A stretch of 64,000 bases of DNA from Pseudotabrizicola alkalilacus (GCF_003443995.1 NZ_QWEY01000012.1:62001-126000); one strand, 5' to 3'; counted from the stretch's first letter, positions 27,714-37,129 are shown. Translations and numbers: made by a program. The notes: a model not told the origin generated them from the letters alone.

Positions 27714-28513
27714 CCCGGCTCCGCCCGGTCTTTCAGCAACGGCAGCATCAGCGCAAACAGCTCGGCCTGTGACGAGATCCGGCAGCGGGCATAAAGCTGT
27801 TTGCGGAACACCTTGACGGTCTGCGGCGACAGGCTCAGCCGCAGCCCGATGGACACCGTGGAATGCCCGCGCAGGATCAGCAGCGCCACCTCGGCCTGAC
27901 GCGGCGACAGGTGAATGCCGCGCCCGGCCCGTGCCGCATCGGCCAGCAGGGCAGGGGTATCCTCGGCGGGGCCAGTGGAGCGTGCGATATTGGCCCAATG
28001 CGCCTCGACCAGCGCCAGCACGACGGGCGCAATCCGGCTGCACGTCTCGACCTCGCGCATCGCAAACACCCGCCCCGATGACGCATCGCGCCCGACACAG
28101 ATGTTCAGCGTGACCCAGGGCGAGGGATAGGCGACAAAGGTAATCTCGTCGATCAGCGTGGTCTGGTCGTAATACTCGATGAAATAGCGGCTGCGCTGAA
28201 ACGCATCCGGCGCAATATCGGCAATCCGGTACGCCCCGGCAGGCGCACGGCGCAGATGCAGGTCATAAAACGGGTCCAGCCGGTAGGCCCCGGCCAGATA
28301 GGTGCGGTCCAGTGCGGCAAACACCTGCGGATGGTCGGTCTGCCGGTACAGCACCAGCGGCGGCCCGGCGCTGCGATAGGCCAGAATGATCAGGTTATCC
28401 GGCGCACAGACCGCGCGAAAGAACGAGGCCAGAGCCTGCTCAAACCCCGGCAACCCGCGCAGGCGGATCGCCTCGGCCAGTTGCGCCTCGGCCAGATTGG
28501 GCAACGCCTTCAT
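27701..28513 (-). CDS. LuxR-family transcriptional regulator
   Basis: Regulator of 270 residues. The C terminus (about 203-262) is a LuxR/FixJ helix-turn-helix: LSPRQAEVALLILRG, STVSIGLRLSLSPQTVK, KQLYARCRISSQAEL. The N-terminal ~190 residues resemble no receiver domain (no phosphoacceptor pocket seen) and no clear acyl-homoserine-lactone domain, so they probably bind another ligand. Placed between the two pot operons and divergent from the second, with a strong palindrome in the shared promoter. Likely regulates the second operon and itself. Confidence 0.84.
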   Translation of the reverse strand: MKALPNLAEAQLAEAIRLRGLPGFEQALASFFRAVCAPDNLIILAYRSAGPPLVLYRQTDHPQVFAALDRTYLAGAYRLDPFYDLHLRRAPAGAYRIADIAPDAFQRSRYFIEYYDQTTLIDEITFVAYPSPWVTLNICVGRDASSGRVFAMREVETCSRIAPVVLALVEAHWANIARSTGPAEDTPALLADAARAGRGIHLSPRQAEVALLILRGHSTVSIGLRLSLSPQTVKVFRKQLYARCRISSQAELFALMLPLLKDRAEPGHSA

Positions 28514-28533
28514 GGCGGTGTCATACCTCGTTG

Positions 28534-28547
28534 GGGGTATATACCCC
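28534..28547. promoter_or_regulatory. GGGGTATATACCCC palindrome in the luxR-potABCD2 promoter
   Basis: A perfect 14-base palindrome, 20 bases before the luxR start and 55 bases before the second potA start. The left part GGGGGTAT (28533-28540) recurs at 28584-28591, close to the potA start, so one full site and one half site may be bound. Likely operator of the adjacent LuxR-type regulator; inferred from position and symmetry. Confidence 0.6.
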
Positions 28548-28602
28548 GGAAAATCCCGTGATTAGCCTTTGATGGCATATTCCGGGGGTATGGACCAGCT
28601 GC

Positions 28603-29661
28603 ATGCAGACCGCCATCGACATCCGCACCGTGACCAAGACCTATGGCACCTTTACCGCGCTGCATGGCGTGTCGCTGTCGATCATGGACAACGAGTTCTT
28701 TACACTGCTCGGCCCCTCCGGCTGTGGCAAAACCACGCTTCTGCGCATGATCGCGGGGTTCGAGGATGTGACAAAGGGTGACATCCTGTTGTTTGGCCAG
28801 AACATTGCCGCGCTTGACCCCAACCTGCGCCCGGTCAACACGGTGTTTCAGCAATACGCGCTGTTTCCGCATATGTCGGTGATCGACAACGTGGCCTTTG
28901 GCCTGAAGATGAAGGGCTTTGACCTGCCCACCCGGCGCAAGCGCGCGGGCGAGATGCTCGACATGGTGCATCTGTCCAGCTTTGCCGACCGTCTGCCTGC
29001 CCAGCTGTCCGGCGGTCAGCAACAGCGCGTGGCGCTTGCCCGCGCACTTGCCCCGCAGCCAAAGGTGCTGCTGCTGGACGAGCCGCTGTCAGCGCTCGAC
29101 CTCAAGCTGCGGCAGGCAATGCGGATGGAGCTGAAACAACTGCAACAGGACACCGGCATCACCTTTATCTTCGTGACCCACGATCAGGAAGAGGCGCTGA
29201 CCATGTCCAACCGCATTGCGGTGATGAGCGCGGGCCATGTGCAGCAGATCGGCACCCCGCGTGACATCTACGAGTCGCCGGTCAACCGCTTCGTTGCCGA
29301 TTTCATCGGTGAGACCAACCTGCTGGAGGTCGAGGTCGCCAGCATCACCGGCGATCTGGCACAGGTGATCCTGCCCGGTGGCCATAGCATCACCTGCTCC
29401 ACCGCCACCCACGATCCCGGCCGCCATCACCTGTCGATCCGGCCCGAACGGCTGACGCTTGGCCCTGTGGGCACGGGGCTGGAGGCCACGGTGGATCAGG
29501 TGATCTATCTGGGCACCGATCTGCAGGTTCTGGTCCGGCTTGATGGCGGCACGCCGCTGCAGATCCGCATCCAGAACGCCGCCCGGATCGAAGTCCCCGA
29601 ACCCGGCACCCGCATCGGCCTGCAGCTGGAGGAAGGTGCCGCGCGCCTTCTGGCCGACTGA
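28603..29661 (+). CDS. potA: Polyamine-type ABC ATPase (second pot set)
   Basis: ATPase of 352 residues, PotA family: Walker A GPSGCGKT (37-44), signature [15 protein letters not shown], Walker [14 protein letters not shown]-loop [14 protein letters not shown] and a TOBE tail with LSIRPERLTLGPVG. It is a close paralogue of the ATPase at 20714. The usual ribosome-binding site is weak; a GGGGGTATGG stretch 12-20 bases upstream coincides with the repeated operator half-site, so regulator and ribosome could compete there. Confidence 0.87.
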   Translation: MQTAIDIRTVTKTYGTFTALHGVSLSIMDNEFFTLLGPSGCGKTTLLRMIAGFEDVTKGDILLFGQNIAALDPNLRPVNTVFQQYALFPHMSVIDNVAFGLKMKGFDLPTRRKRAGEMLDMVHLSSFADRLPAQLSGGQQQRVALARALAPQPKVLLLDEPLSALDLKLRQAMRMELKQLQQDTGITFIFVTHDQEEALTMSNRIAVMSAGHVQQIGTPRDIYESPVNRFVADFIGETNLLEVEVASITGDLAQVILPGGHSITCSTATHDPGRHHLSIRPERLTLGPVGTGLEATVDQVIYLGTDLQVLVRLDGGTPLQIRIQNAARIEVPEPGTRIGLQLEEGAARLLAD

Positions 29662-30596
29662 TGGCCGCGCCAACCCCAACTACGGCCCCCGACAGCGGCG
29701 CCAGCAGCGATGCCACCTATCGCAGCGCCCGCGTGCCGCTGTTGTTGCCGACATGGCTGGTGATCGGATTTTTCCTGATCCTGCCCGTTGCTTTGATGGC
29801 GGTCTACTCATTCCTGACCAAGGAAATGCGCGGCGGGGTGATCTGGGAGTTTTCCCTCGCCGCCTATGACCAGTTCTTCATCAACCGGGGCCTGTTCGGC
29901 GACGAACCCGCATCGCTGGAATGGACCTACATCAGCGTCTTTGGCCGCTCCATCGCGCAGGCCGCCACCGCCACCACCCTGTGTCTGCTGATCGGTTTTC
30001 CCACCGCATGGTTCATCGCCACCCGCGCGCCCGCCACCCGCGGCGTCTGGCTGTTCCTGATCACCGTGCCCTATTGGGTAAACCTGCTGATCCGCACCGT
30101 CTCCTTGCGCTTTCTGATCCGTGAAAATGGCCCCCTGAACGACGCATTGCTCGGCTCCGGCCTGATCGCCGAACCCCTCGCATTGATCAACACCAATTTC
30201 GCGGTGCAGCTCGGCCTGTTCTACAGCTACCTGCCCTTCATGGTGCTGCCGATCTATGCGGCGGTAGAGCGCTACAACTTCACCCTCTCCGAAGCCGCCG
30301 CCGATCTTTATGCCAGCCGATGGGTCACCTTGCGCGACATCGTGCTGCCCATCGTCAAACCCGGCATCATCGCCGGCTGCCTGCTGGTCTTCATCCCATC
30401 GCTGGGCGCGTTTCTGGCCCCCAACCTGCTGGGCGGGGCCAAGAATTTCATGATCGGATCGCTGATCGAGGAACAGTTCAAACGCTCGCTCGGCAACTGG
30501 CCGTTTGGCGCAGCAGTGTCGATGATCCTGATGAGCCTCGTGCTGGTCCTGCTCCTGCTCTACGCGCGCAGCATGGCACGGGCGGAGGCGCGCTGA
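29661..30596 (+). CDS. potB: Polyamine-type ABC permease PotB (second set)
   Basis: Permease of 311 residues. The PotB pattern is seen in [20 protein letters not shown] and in the EAA-like loop [20 protein letters not shown]. It overlaps the ATPase stop by one base (TGATGG) and the next permease by one base. It is ~25 residues longer than typical PotB because of a polar N-terminal stretch before the first membrane segment. Confidence 0.87.
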   Translation: MAAPTPTTAPDSGASSDATYRSARVPLLLPTWLVIGFFLILPVALMAVYSFLTKEMRGGVIWEFSLAAYDQFFINRGLFGDEPASLEWTYISVFGRSIAQAATATTLCLLIGFPTAWFIATRAPATRGVWLFLITVPYWVNLLIRTVSLRFLIRENGPLNDALLGSGLIAEPLALINTNFAVQLGLFYSYLPFMVLPIYAAVERYNFTLSEAAADLYASRWVTLRDIVLPIVKPGIIAGCLLVFIPSLGAFLAPNLLGGAKNFMIGSLIEEQFKRSLGNWPFGAAVSMILMSLVLVLLLLYARSMARAEAR

Positions 30597-31402
30597 TGGC
30601 CCTGCGTTCGGTCCGCCATTACCCCGGCTTTTTCAGCATCGCCATGCTGTGCCTGATCATCCTGTATGCGCCTCTGATCGTGGTCATGGTCTATTCGTTC
30701 AACGACAGCCCCTCGATCACCAACTGGGGCGGGCTGTCGTTGCGCTGGTACTTTGACGTGTTCACCGGGCCAGAGGCACCGCGCTTTCGCGCCGCTGCGT
30801 GGAACTCGCTGACCATCGCCGTGCTGGCGGCAACGATTGCGACGGCAATTGCCACCGCCGCCGCGCTGGCCATGCTGCGCGCGGGCAAGTTCAAGGGCCG
30901 GTCGCTGACATTCGCCCTGATCAACCTGCCGCTGATGGTGCCCGAAATCGTGATCGCCGTCGCCACTCTGATCTTTTTCACCATGATCGGCTTTACCACC
31001 GGCTATCTGACCATCCTGATCGCGCACATCACCTTCTGCATCCCGTTCGCTTACCTGCCCATCGCCGCCCGGCTGCAAGGCATCGACGGCAGTTATGAGG
31101 CCGCGGCCCGCGACCTCTACGCCACCCGCGCGCAGTCATTCTTTCTGGTGTTGCTGCCGCTGATGGCCCCCGGTGTGATCTCGGGCTACCTGCTGGCCTT
31201 CATCATCAGTCTGGATGATTTCATCATCACCAATTTCGTCAAAGGGGCCGGCATGGAAACCCTGCCGACCGCGATCTTCGGCTCGGTCAAACAAGGCATC
31301 AAACCCAACATCATGGCGATTTCCACGTTGATGCTGGGTGTCTCCATCCTTTTCGTCACCCTGTCCTACCTGATCAACCGCAAGGGCCGCCAGAGCCCGT
31401 AA
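30596..31402 (+). CDS. potC: Polyamine-type ABC permease PotC (second set)
   Basis: Permease of 268 residues. PotC markers are [18 protein letters not shown] after the first membrane segment, the EAA loop [20 protein letters not shown] and [13 protein letters not shown]. The start is fixed by the TGATG overlap with potB; a longer frame beginning at 30320 lies inside potB. It forms the transport channel with the PotB partner. Confidence 0.87.
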   Translation: MALRSVRHYPGFFSIAMLCLIILYAPLIVVMVYSFNDSPSITNWGGLSLRWYFDVFTGPEAPRFRAAAWNSLTIAVLAATIATAIATAAALAMLRAGKFKGRSLTFALINLPLMVPEIVIAVATLIFFTMIGFTTGYLTILIAHITFCIPFAYLPIAARLQGIDGSYEAAARDLYATRAQSFFLVLLPLMAPGVISGYLLAFIISLDDFIITNFVKGAGMETLPTAIFGSVKQGIKPNIMAISTLMLGVSILFVTLSYLINRKGRQSP

Positions 31403-31431
31403 ACCAAGCCCGTCCAACAAGGAGCCCGCCA

Positions 31432-32460
31432 ATGAACCGCCTGATCTCCACCACCTCCGCCCTGTGCCTGATGGCCGGGGCCGCCTCGGCCGAAGGCACG
31501 CTGTCGGTCTATCACTGGTTTGAATACATCCCGCAGGAGCTGGTCGACAAGTTCACCGCCGAGACCGGCATCACCGTGACCATCGACACCTATGACAGCA
31601 ACGAATCCATGCTTGCCAGCCTCAAGGCCGGCAAGCTGGGCCAGTATGACGTGGCCGTGCCCGCCGATTTCATGGTCGAGATCATGGCTGAGACCGGTAT
31701 GCTCGACACCTTCACGGCCGAAGAGATGCCAAACCTGCCCAACATCGCGCCGCAATGGCTGGATGTGCCGTTCGATCCAGGCCGCAAATCCTCGATCCCC
31801 TATCAATGGGGTTCCACCTCTTTCGCGGTCAACCGTGGGGTCTACACCGGCGATATCTCCAGCCTCGGCATCATCTTTGACCCGCCAGAGGAATTGCGTG
31901 GCAAGATCAACGTGCTCGACAGCCAGAACGAAGTGCTGATCCTTGGCTCGCTCTACCTCGGCGTTCCGCAATGCTCCACCGACCGCACCCAGCTCAAGGC
32001 GCTGTCCGACATGCTGGTGGCCGCCAAACAGCACTGGGCCAGCTTCGGCTCCGACACCGCCAAGGATGTGATGGTCTCCGGCGATGCGGCGGCGGGCATG
32101 ATCTACAACGGTTTCTCCGCCAAGGCCCGCGCCGAAGGCGCGAACGTCGAATACAGCTACCCCAAAGAGGGGCATGTGCTGTGGATGGACAATGTGGTGC
32201 TGCTGAAAGACGCGCCGAACCGCGCCAATGCGATCACTTTCATGAATTTCCTGCTGGAGCCTGAAAACGCCGCCGCCGTGACGAATTACGCGGCCTACAC
32301 CTCGGGCGTGTCCGGGGTAGAGCCGTTTCTGGATGAGGCGATCCGCACCAGCCCGGAAAACAACCCGCCCGCAGGCGCGGCCCCTGGCGTCTTTGCCCAA
32401 GTCTGCGATGAGGACACCCAGAAACTCTACGACGCCATCTGGATCAACCTGAAAAAATGA
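31432..32460 (+). CDS. potD: Polyamine-type periplasmic binding protein (second set)
   Basis: Binding protein of 342 residues with signal peptide MNRLISTTSALCLMAGAASA. The mature start EGTLSVYHWFEYIPQELVDKF and TYDSNESMLASL are PotD/PotF-like. It is homologous to the binding protein at 23500 (both have an SIPYQWGST or SIPWQWGST motif and a YSYPKEGHV or YGYPKEGYP motif), so the two pot operons probably arose by duplication and then specialised. Ribosome-binding site AAGGAG. Confidence 0.87.
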   Translation: MNRLISTTSALCLMAGAASAEGTLSVYHWFEYIPQELVDKFTAETGITVTIDTYDSNESMLASLKAGKLGQYDVAVPADFMVEIMAETGMLDTFTAEEMPNLPNIAPQWLDVPFDPGRKSSIPYQWGSTSFAVNRGVYTGDISSLGIIFDPPEELRGKINVLDSQNEVLILGSLYLGVPQCSTDRTQLKALSDMLVAAKQHWASFGSDTAKDVMVSGDAAAGMIYNGFSAKARAEGANVEYSYPKEGHVLWMDNVVLLKDAPNRANAITFMNFLLEPENAAAVTNYAAYTSGVSGVEPFLDEAIRTSPENNPPAGAAPGVFAQVCDEDTQKLYDAIWINLKK

Positions 32461-32467
32461 ACCCGCC

Positions 32468-32495
32468 GGGGGCCGCTCACCCCGGCCCCCATTTT
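32468..32495 (+). terminator. Intrinsic terminator after second potD
   Basis: GGGGGCCG (32468-32475) and CGGCCCCC (32483-32490) make an 8-base-pair GC stem with a 7-base loop, followed by ATTTTCT. It begins 7 bases after the potD stop. It probably lowers read-through into the nitrilase gene without fully separating it. Confidence 0.7.
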
Positions 32496-32537
32496 CTGTC
32501 CACAAATATCCCGGGGGTCCGGGGGCAGCGCCCCCGG
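32490..32537 (+). repeat. Dispersed GC hairpin repeat, copy 1
   Basis: A 37-base block (32490-32526) matches 54127-54163 at 34 positions, differing only in three adjacent bases (32501-32503). It ends in a hairpin: CCGGGGGC (32519-32526), loop AGC, GCCCCCGG (32530-32537). The element lies in both cases in a short gap between genes. It overlaps the terminator end and stops 10 bases before the nitrilase ATG, where it could hide the ribosome-binding region. Confidence 0.7.
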
Positions 32538-32547
32538 GGTTTGCACC

Positions 32548-33303
32548 ATGCGCATCGCTGTCTGGCAGGGCCCGTCCCCCGCCGCCGATCTGGAAAACGG
32601 CCTGTCACAGGCCGAAGCCGCGCTCTCCGCAGCGGGCAACATGTCGGCCTCGGTGCTCGTCCTGCCCGAGATCTGGCTTCCGGGCTATAACCAGCCGGAT
32701 ATTCCGTCCCGCAGCCTCGCCGCCGACTCCGCCGAACTGGCACGCCTTAGCGCTGCGGCCCGCGCCGCGCGCTGTGCTCTGGTCATCGGCTACGCCGAAC
32801 AGGCCGAAGGCCGCCTTTACAACGCCGCCCTGTGTCTCGGCCCCGACGGCACCCCCCTCGCCAACTACCGCAAGATCCAGCTCTACGGCCCGCGCGAACA
32901 GGCGCTTTACAGCCCCGGCACCGGATATGTGACCTTTGATCTGGCAGGCCAGACACTTGCGCTGCTGATCTGCTATGACATCGAATTCGCCCCGCATATC
33001 AAGGCTCTGGCTGCGCAGGGCGTCAGCCTGATCCTGTGCCCCACCGCCAATATGCACCCCTTCATCCATGTCCCGCGTGTCACCGTGCCCGCCATGGCTG
33101 CCAGCCACGGCCTCGCCATCGCCTACGCCAATTACTGCGGCACCGAGGGTAATCTGACCTATACCGGCGGCAGCCAGATCATCGGTCCGCATGGCGAGAT
33201 TCTCGCGCTGGCGGGCGAACACCCCGCCCTGCTGATCGCCGATCTGCCCGCCCGCGATCCGGCGCGCCTCTCCACCCAATCCGCTGATTTCAGGACGGTC
33301 TGA
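32548..33303 (+). CDS. Carbon-nitrogen hydrolase (nitrilase superfamily amidase)
   Basis: Nitrilase-superfamily enzyme of 251 residues with the Glu-Lys-Cys triad at Glu41 (VLPEIWLPGYN), Lys109 (NYRKIQLYG) and Cys142 (LLICYDIEF). The length and YRKI-x-L-x-G pattern point to the aliphatic amidase/carbamoylase side rather than true nitrilases. Substrate not identifiable. It follows the pot operon after a terminator-like hairpin and is 2 bases from the next gene, so it begins or joins the catabolic part of the locus. Confidence 0.86.
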   Translation: MRIAVWQGPSPAADLENGLSQAEAALSAAGNMSASVLVLPEIWLPGYNQPDIPSRSLAADSAELARLSAAARAARCALVIGYAEQAEGRLYNAALCLGPDGTPLANYRKIQLYGPREQALYSPGTGYVTFDLAGQTLALLICYDIEFAPHIKALAAQGVSLILCPTANMHPFIHVPRVTVPAMAASHGLAIAYANYCGTEGNLTYTGGSQIIGPHGEILALAGEHPALLIADLPARDPARLSTQSADFRTV

Positions 33304-33305
33304 CC

Positions 33306-35408
33306 ATGCCGAAAGACGCCCGCGACAGCCGCTATGACATCTTGTTCGAACCGCTGCAGATCGGCCCGAAGCTGGCCAGGAACCGCTTCTATCAGGTGCC
33401 GCATTGCAACGGCGGCGGTTACCGCGACCCCTCTGCCGTGGCCGAGATGCGCCGCACCAAGGCCGAGGGCGGCTGGGGCGTGATCTTTACCGAACAGACC
33501 GAGATTCACCCCACGTCCGAAATCACCCCCTTCATCGAACAGCATCTGTGGGAGGACAAGGATATCCCCGCCCTCGCCGCGATGGCCGACGCGATGAAGT
33601 CGCATGGCGCGCTGGCGGGCATCCAGCTGGCCTATTCCGGCATCAACGGCCCCAACCTCTACTCGCGCGAGGTGCCGTTGGCGGTCTCTGGCGGGCCGAT
33701 CCTCACCTTCACCTCCGATCCGGTGCAGGCCCGCACCATGGACCGCGGAGACATTCGCGATCTGCGCCGCTGGTTCCGCAATGCCTTCCGCCGTTCCCAA
33801 TCCGCAGGCTTCGACCTGATCTGCCTCTATGGCGCGCATGGCTTTGGCATCCTGCAACATTTCCTGTCCCGCGCCACCAATCACCGTACCGACGAATACG
33901 GCGGTTCCTTGGAAAACCGCGCTCGCTTCCTGCGCGAGATCGTGGACGAGGCCCGCGAGGAAACCAAAGGCGAACTGGCAATCTCCCTGCGCCTGTCGCT
34001 GCACGAGGCGGGCGCCTTTGGCTTTTCCAACGCCGAGCTGCGCGATTTCATCGAAATGCACGGCGATCTGCCCGACATCTGGGATCTGGCCCATGGCACA
34101 TGGGAGGCGTGCTCCGGCACCTCCCGCTTCAAACCCGAGGGCGCACAGGAAGATCTGGTGCGCGGCATCAAATCACTCACAAGCAAACCCGTGGTCGGTG
34201 TCGGCCGCTTCACCTCTGCCGATGCCATGGTGCGCCAGATCCGCTCCGGCATCCTCGATTTCATCGGCGCGGCGCGGCCCTCGATCGCCGACCCGTTCCT
34301 GCCGAAAAAGATCGCCGAGGGCCGGTTCGACGACATCCGCGAATGTATCGGCTGCAACATCTGCGTGTCGGGCGACATGACCGGGGGCATTTCCCGCTGC
34401 ACCCAGAACACCGCGTTCATGGAGGAATGGCGCAAAGGCTGGCACCCTGAACGCGCCCGGCCAAAGGGTCGCTCTGACACGGTCCTGATCGTCGGTGCCG
34501 GGCCCACCGGGCTGGAGGCGGCGTTGCAGGCGGCAAAACGCGGCTACCACGTCACGCTGGCCGAGGCGACGACCACCCTTGGCGGTCGCGTCGCCCGCGA
34601 ACGCACGCTGCCCGGTCTGTCGGCATGGGGCCGGGTGGCCGACTTCCGCACCGGGCAACTCGCGCCCCTGACCAATGCCGAGATCTACCGCGACAGCCGG
34701 CTGACCGCTGATGACGTGCTGGCCATGGGCGCGCAACATGTGGCCATCGCCACCGGGTCCAGTTGGCGGCGCGACGCGGTGGCCCGCCTGCACCTGCACC
34801 CCATCCCCACCGATCCCGCCATGCCGGTGTTTTCCCCGGATGACATCATGGCGGGCGACGGCCCCGCCGGCGGGCGCGTCACGCTTTATGATGACGATCA
34901 CTTCTACATGGGGTCGGTCATCGCCGAGGTGCTGGTGGCGCGTGGCTGTACGGTGGATTTCGTGACACCGGCCACCAAGGTTGCCGAATGGTCCGAAAAC
35001 ACGCTGGAGCAGGCGATCATCATGCGCCGCCTGTTGGAACTGGGCGTGACCGTCCACACCAGCAAAGCCCCCGAGGCGATTGCCGCGCATGAGGTCACGC
35101 TGGGCTGCACATGGACCGGCGCACAGACCACCCTGCCAGCCGATGCCGTGGTCATGGTCACCGCGCGCATCCCGCATGACAGCCTGTATCACGACCTGCG
35201 CGCCCGTCAGCCAGAGTGGGCCGAGGCCGGTATTCTCTCGGTCAAGCTGATCGGCGATGCCGCCGCCCCCGGCCCGATTGCCTGGGCCACCTATGCCGGT
35301 CGCCGCTTTGCCGAAGACCTCGACGAACCCGACGACCGGGGCGACACCCCCGCCTTCCGGCGTGAGGTGGCGCGGCTGGAGCCATTGCCCTCGCGCCTGC
35401 CTTCGTGA
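33306..35408 (+). CDS. Trimethylamine-dehydrogenase-like FMN/4Fe-4S flavoprotein
   Basis: Iron-sulfur flavoprotein of 700 residues built like trimethylamine, dimethylamine and histamine dehydrogenases: an Old-Yellow-Enzyme TIM barrel (1-~340), a 4Fe-4S loop with Cys347, Cys350, Cys353 and Cys365 (CIGCNIC ... RCTQN), and a C-terminal ADP/FAD-like domain starting at VLIVGAGPTGLEAAL. Cys34 in RNRFYQVPHC sits where trimethylamine dehydrogenase binds FMN covalently. The tyrosine of the amine pocket in IFTEQTEIHP appears replaced by glutamine, so the substrate is probably not trimethylamine itself. Relatives also include the N-methylproline demethylase type. Electrons would normally go to ETF. Confidence 0.84.
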   Translation: MPKDARDSRYDILFEPLQIGPKLARNRFYQVPHCNGGGYRDPSAVAEMRRTKAEGGWGVIFTEQTEIHPTSEITPFIEQHLWEDKDIPALAAMADAMKSHGALAGIQLAYSGINGPNLYSREVPLAVSGGPILTFTSDPVQARTMDRGDIRDLRRWFRNAFRRSQSAGFDLICLYGAHGFGILQHFLSRATNHRTDEYGGSLENRARFLREIVDEAREETKGELAISLRLSLHEAGAFGFSNAELRDFIEMHGDLPDIWDLAHGTWEACSGTSRFKPEGAQEDLVRGIKSLTSKPVVGVGRFTSADAMVRQIRSGILDFIGAARPSIADPFLPKKIAEGRFDDIRECIGCNICVSGDMTGGISRCTQNTAFMEEWRKGWHPERARPKGRSDTVLIVGAGPTGLEAALQAAKRGYHVTLAEATTTLGGRVARERTLPGLSAWGRVADFRTGQLAPLTNAEIYRDSRLTADDVLAMGAQHVAIATGSSWRRDAVARLHLHPIPTDPAMPVFSPDDIMAGDGPAGGRVTLYDDDHFYMGSVIAEVLVARGCTVDFVTPATKVAEWSENTLEQAIIMRRLLELGVTVHTSKAPEAIAAHEVTLGCTWTGAQTTLPADAVVMVTARIPHDSLYHDLRARQPEWAEAGILSVKLIGDAAAPGPIAWATYAGRRFAEDLDEPDDRGDTPAFRREVARLEPLPSRLPS

Positions 35409-35433
35409 AGACTGGCGCAAAAGGGGGCATCAC

Positions 35434-36600
35434 ATGACACCGACCGAAACATGGCTCAGCCGCCTCATCGCCCACCCCACCGTCAGCAGCGACACCAACC
35501 TGCCGCTGATGGATGAGGTGGAACAGGCGCTGACCGCCCTTGGCGCGGTCTGCACCCGCTTTCCCGATGCCACCGGGCAAAAAGCCGCCTTGCTGGCCCG
35601 GCTTGGCCCCGATGGCCCCGGCGGGCTGATGCTGTCGGGGCATGTCGATGTGGTCCCGGTCACGGGTCAGGACTGGACCGTGCCGCCGTTTCAGATGACC
35701 CGTGAGGGCGACCGTCTGTATGGGCGCGGCAGCACGGATATGAAGGGCTTTATCGCCGCCATGCTGGCCTTGGCCGGGCGCGCGCCAACTCTGAGGCACC
35801 CGCTCTGGCTGGCGATTTCCTACGATGAGGAAGTCGGCTGCATCGGCGTCCGCCCGATGCTGGCCGCGCTCAAAGCCCGCAATATCCGCCCCGATCTGGT
35901 GGTGGTGGGGGAGCCCACGTCGATGCGCCTTGGCCTTGGCCACAAGGGCAAGCTGGCCTTTACCGTCACCGCCAAAGGCATCGCCCGCCACTCGTCCGAG
36001 GCACCGCTGGCGCTCAACGCGCTGCATCTGGCGGCGGATTTCATGACCGCCATGCGCGCCTTGCAGGATGAGATCGCAGCACATGGCCCGGCCGAGGATG
36101 GCTATTCCGTCCCGCATGCCACCGTGCATGTCGGTCGCCTGACTGGCGGCACCGTCGTCAACCTTGTGCCCGACAGTGCAGAGCTGCTGATGGAACTGCG
36201 CCTGCTGGCCGCCGATGATCCCGCCGCCCTGACCGCTCGCCTGCATGACCTCGCGGCGCAGATCGTGGGCCCCCATCGCAGCGCTTTCCCCGCCGCCGCG
36301 CTGACCGTCGTTGAGACTGGCAGCTACCCCGGCCTGTCCACCCCGCTGTCCGCCGCCGTCCACGCCTTCGCCACCTGCCTGCCCCCCGGCACCAGACCCT
36401 GCAAGCTCAGCTACGGCACCGAAGGCGGCCTGTTCGCCCAAGCGCTCGGCGTGCCGGTGGTGGTCTGCGGCCCCGGCGACATGGCCCAGGGCCACCGCCC
36501 GGATGAGTATATCGAAGCCGCACAACTCGCCGCCTGTGACGCCGCGCTCGATGCGGCGCTGGTACGGTTCTGTCTGTCATCGGAAGCCTGCTTTGATTAG
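35434..36600 (+). CDS. M20-family deacylase (ArgE-like)
   Basis: Zinc peptidase-family amidohydrolase of 388 residues resembling acetylornithine deacetylase. Metal and catalytic sites: SGHVDVVPV (His70, Asp72), YGRGSTDMKGF (Asp102) and YDEEVGC (Glu132-Glu133). A dimerisation domain lies in the middle (HKGKLAFTVTAKGIARHSS). Since it is embedded in a catabolic operon rather than with arginine biosynthesis genes, it may remove an acyl group from a modified amino acid or amine. The start follows AAGGGGG; the longer frame opening in the previous gene is not supported. Confidence 0.84.
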   Translation: MTPTETWLSRLIAHPTVSSDTNLPLMDEVEQALTALGAVCTRFPDATGQKAALLARLGPDGPGGLMLSGHVDVVPVTGQDWTVPPFQMTREGDRLYGRGSTDMKGFIAAMLALAGRAPTLRHPLWLAISYDEEVGCIGVRPMLAALKARNIRPDLVVVGEPTSMRLGLGHKGKLAFTVTAKGIARHSSEAPLALNALHLAADFMTAMRALQDEIAAHGPAEDGYSVPHATVHVGRLTGGTVVNLVPDSAELLMELRLLAADDPAALTARLHDLAAQIVGPHRSAFPAAALTVVETGSYPGLSTPLSAAVHAFATCLPPGTRPCKLSYGTEGGLFAQALGVPVVVCGPGDMAQGHRPDEYIEAAQLAACDAALDAALVRFCLSSEACFD

Positions 36601-36711
36601 TCTGTGCCTAAGCAAAGCCAAGGCAAGCCATGCTTTTACTTTAGCCACAATCCCCGCATCCTGCCGCAGAAATCCGGCATGACAGACTTACCGCCGCCCA
36701 GAGGAAACCCC

Positions 36712-37125
36712 ATGGCCCACACCCGCCACCGCAAGTTCAATACCAAGGACACTTACCCTGAACAAAAGCTTGATAACGATCTGGCGCAGGCCGTCGTGGC
36801 GCGTGGCCGCATGGTGTTCCTGCGCGGACAGTGCCCGCAAGACCTTGATACCGCACAGAATATCAACAGCCACGACCCGGTGGAGCAGACCCATAAGGTG
36901 ATGCAGAACATCCGGCAGCTGTTGGAAGAGGTCGGCGGCAGTATGGAGCATCTGTGCAAGGTCGTGGTTTACCTGACCGACGTGCGCCACCGCGAAGCCG
37001 TTTACCGCACCATGGGTGAATACATCAAAGACGTGCACCCGGTTTCGACCGGCGTTGTCGTCACCGCCCTTGCCCGCCCCGACTGGCTGGTGGAAATCGA
37101 TGGAACCGCCGTGATACCGGATTGA
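36712..37125 (+). CDS. RidA/YjgF-family protein without the usual catalytic arginine
   Basis: RidA-like protein of 137 residues. The fold is evident from FLRGQCPQDLDT, TLMQN-like TH-K-V-M-Q-N-I-R-Q-L-L, VVVYLTDVRHREAVYR and VVVTALARPDWLVEIDGTAVI. RidA enamine/imine deaminases have an arginine in a P-A-R-x-x-V motif before that last strand; here the region reads H-P-V-S-T-G-V-V-V, so the arginine seems absent. This places it in one of the divergent Rid subfamilies found in catabolic operons. Start at 36712 with ribosome-binding site AGAGGA; a 111-base gap precedes it. Confidence 0.82.
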   Translation: MAHTRHRKFNTKDTYPEQKLDNDLAQAVVARGRMVFLRGQCPQDLDTAQNINSHDPVEQTHKVMQNIRQLLEEVGGSMEHLCKVVVYLTDVRHREAVYRTMGEYIKDVHPVSTGVVVTALARPDWLVEIDGTAVIPD

Positions 37126-37129
37126 TTCC

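Noticed and set aside
30320-30595. Upstream extension of the second potC frame
   Set aside because: It lies inside potB in another frame and lacks membrane-protein character; the TGATG overlap fixes the start at 30596.
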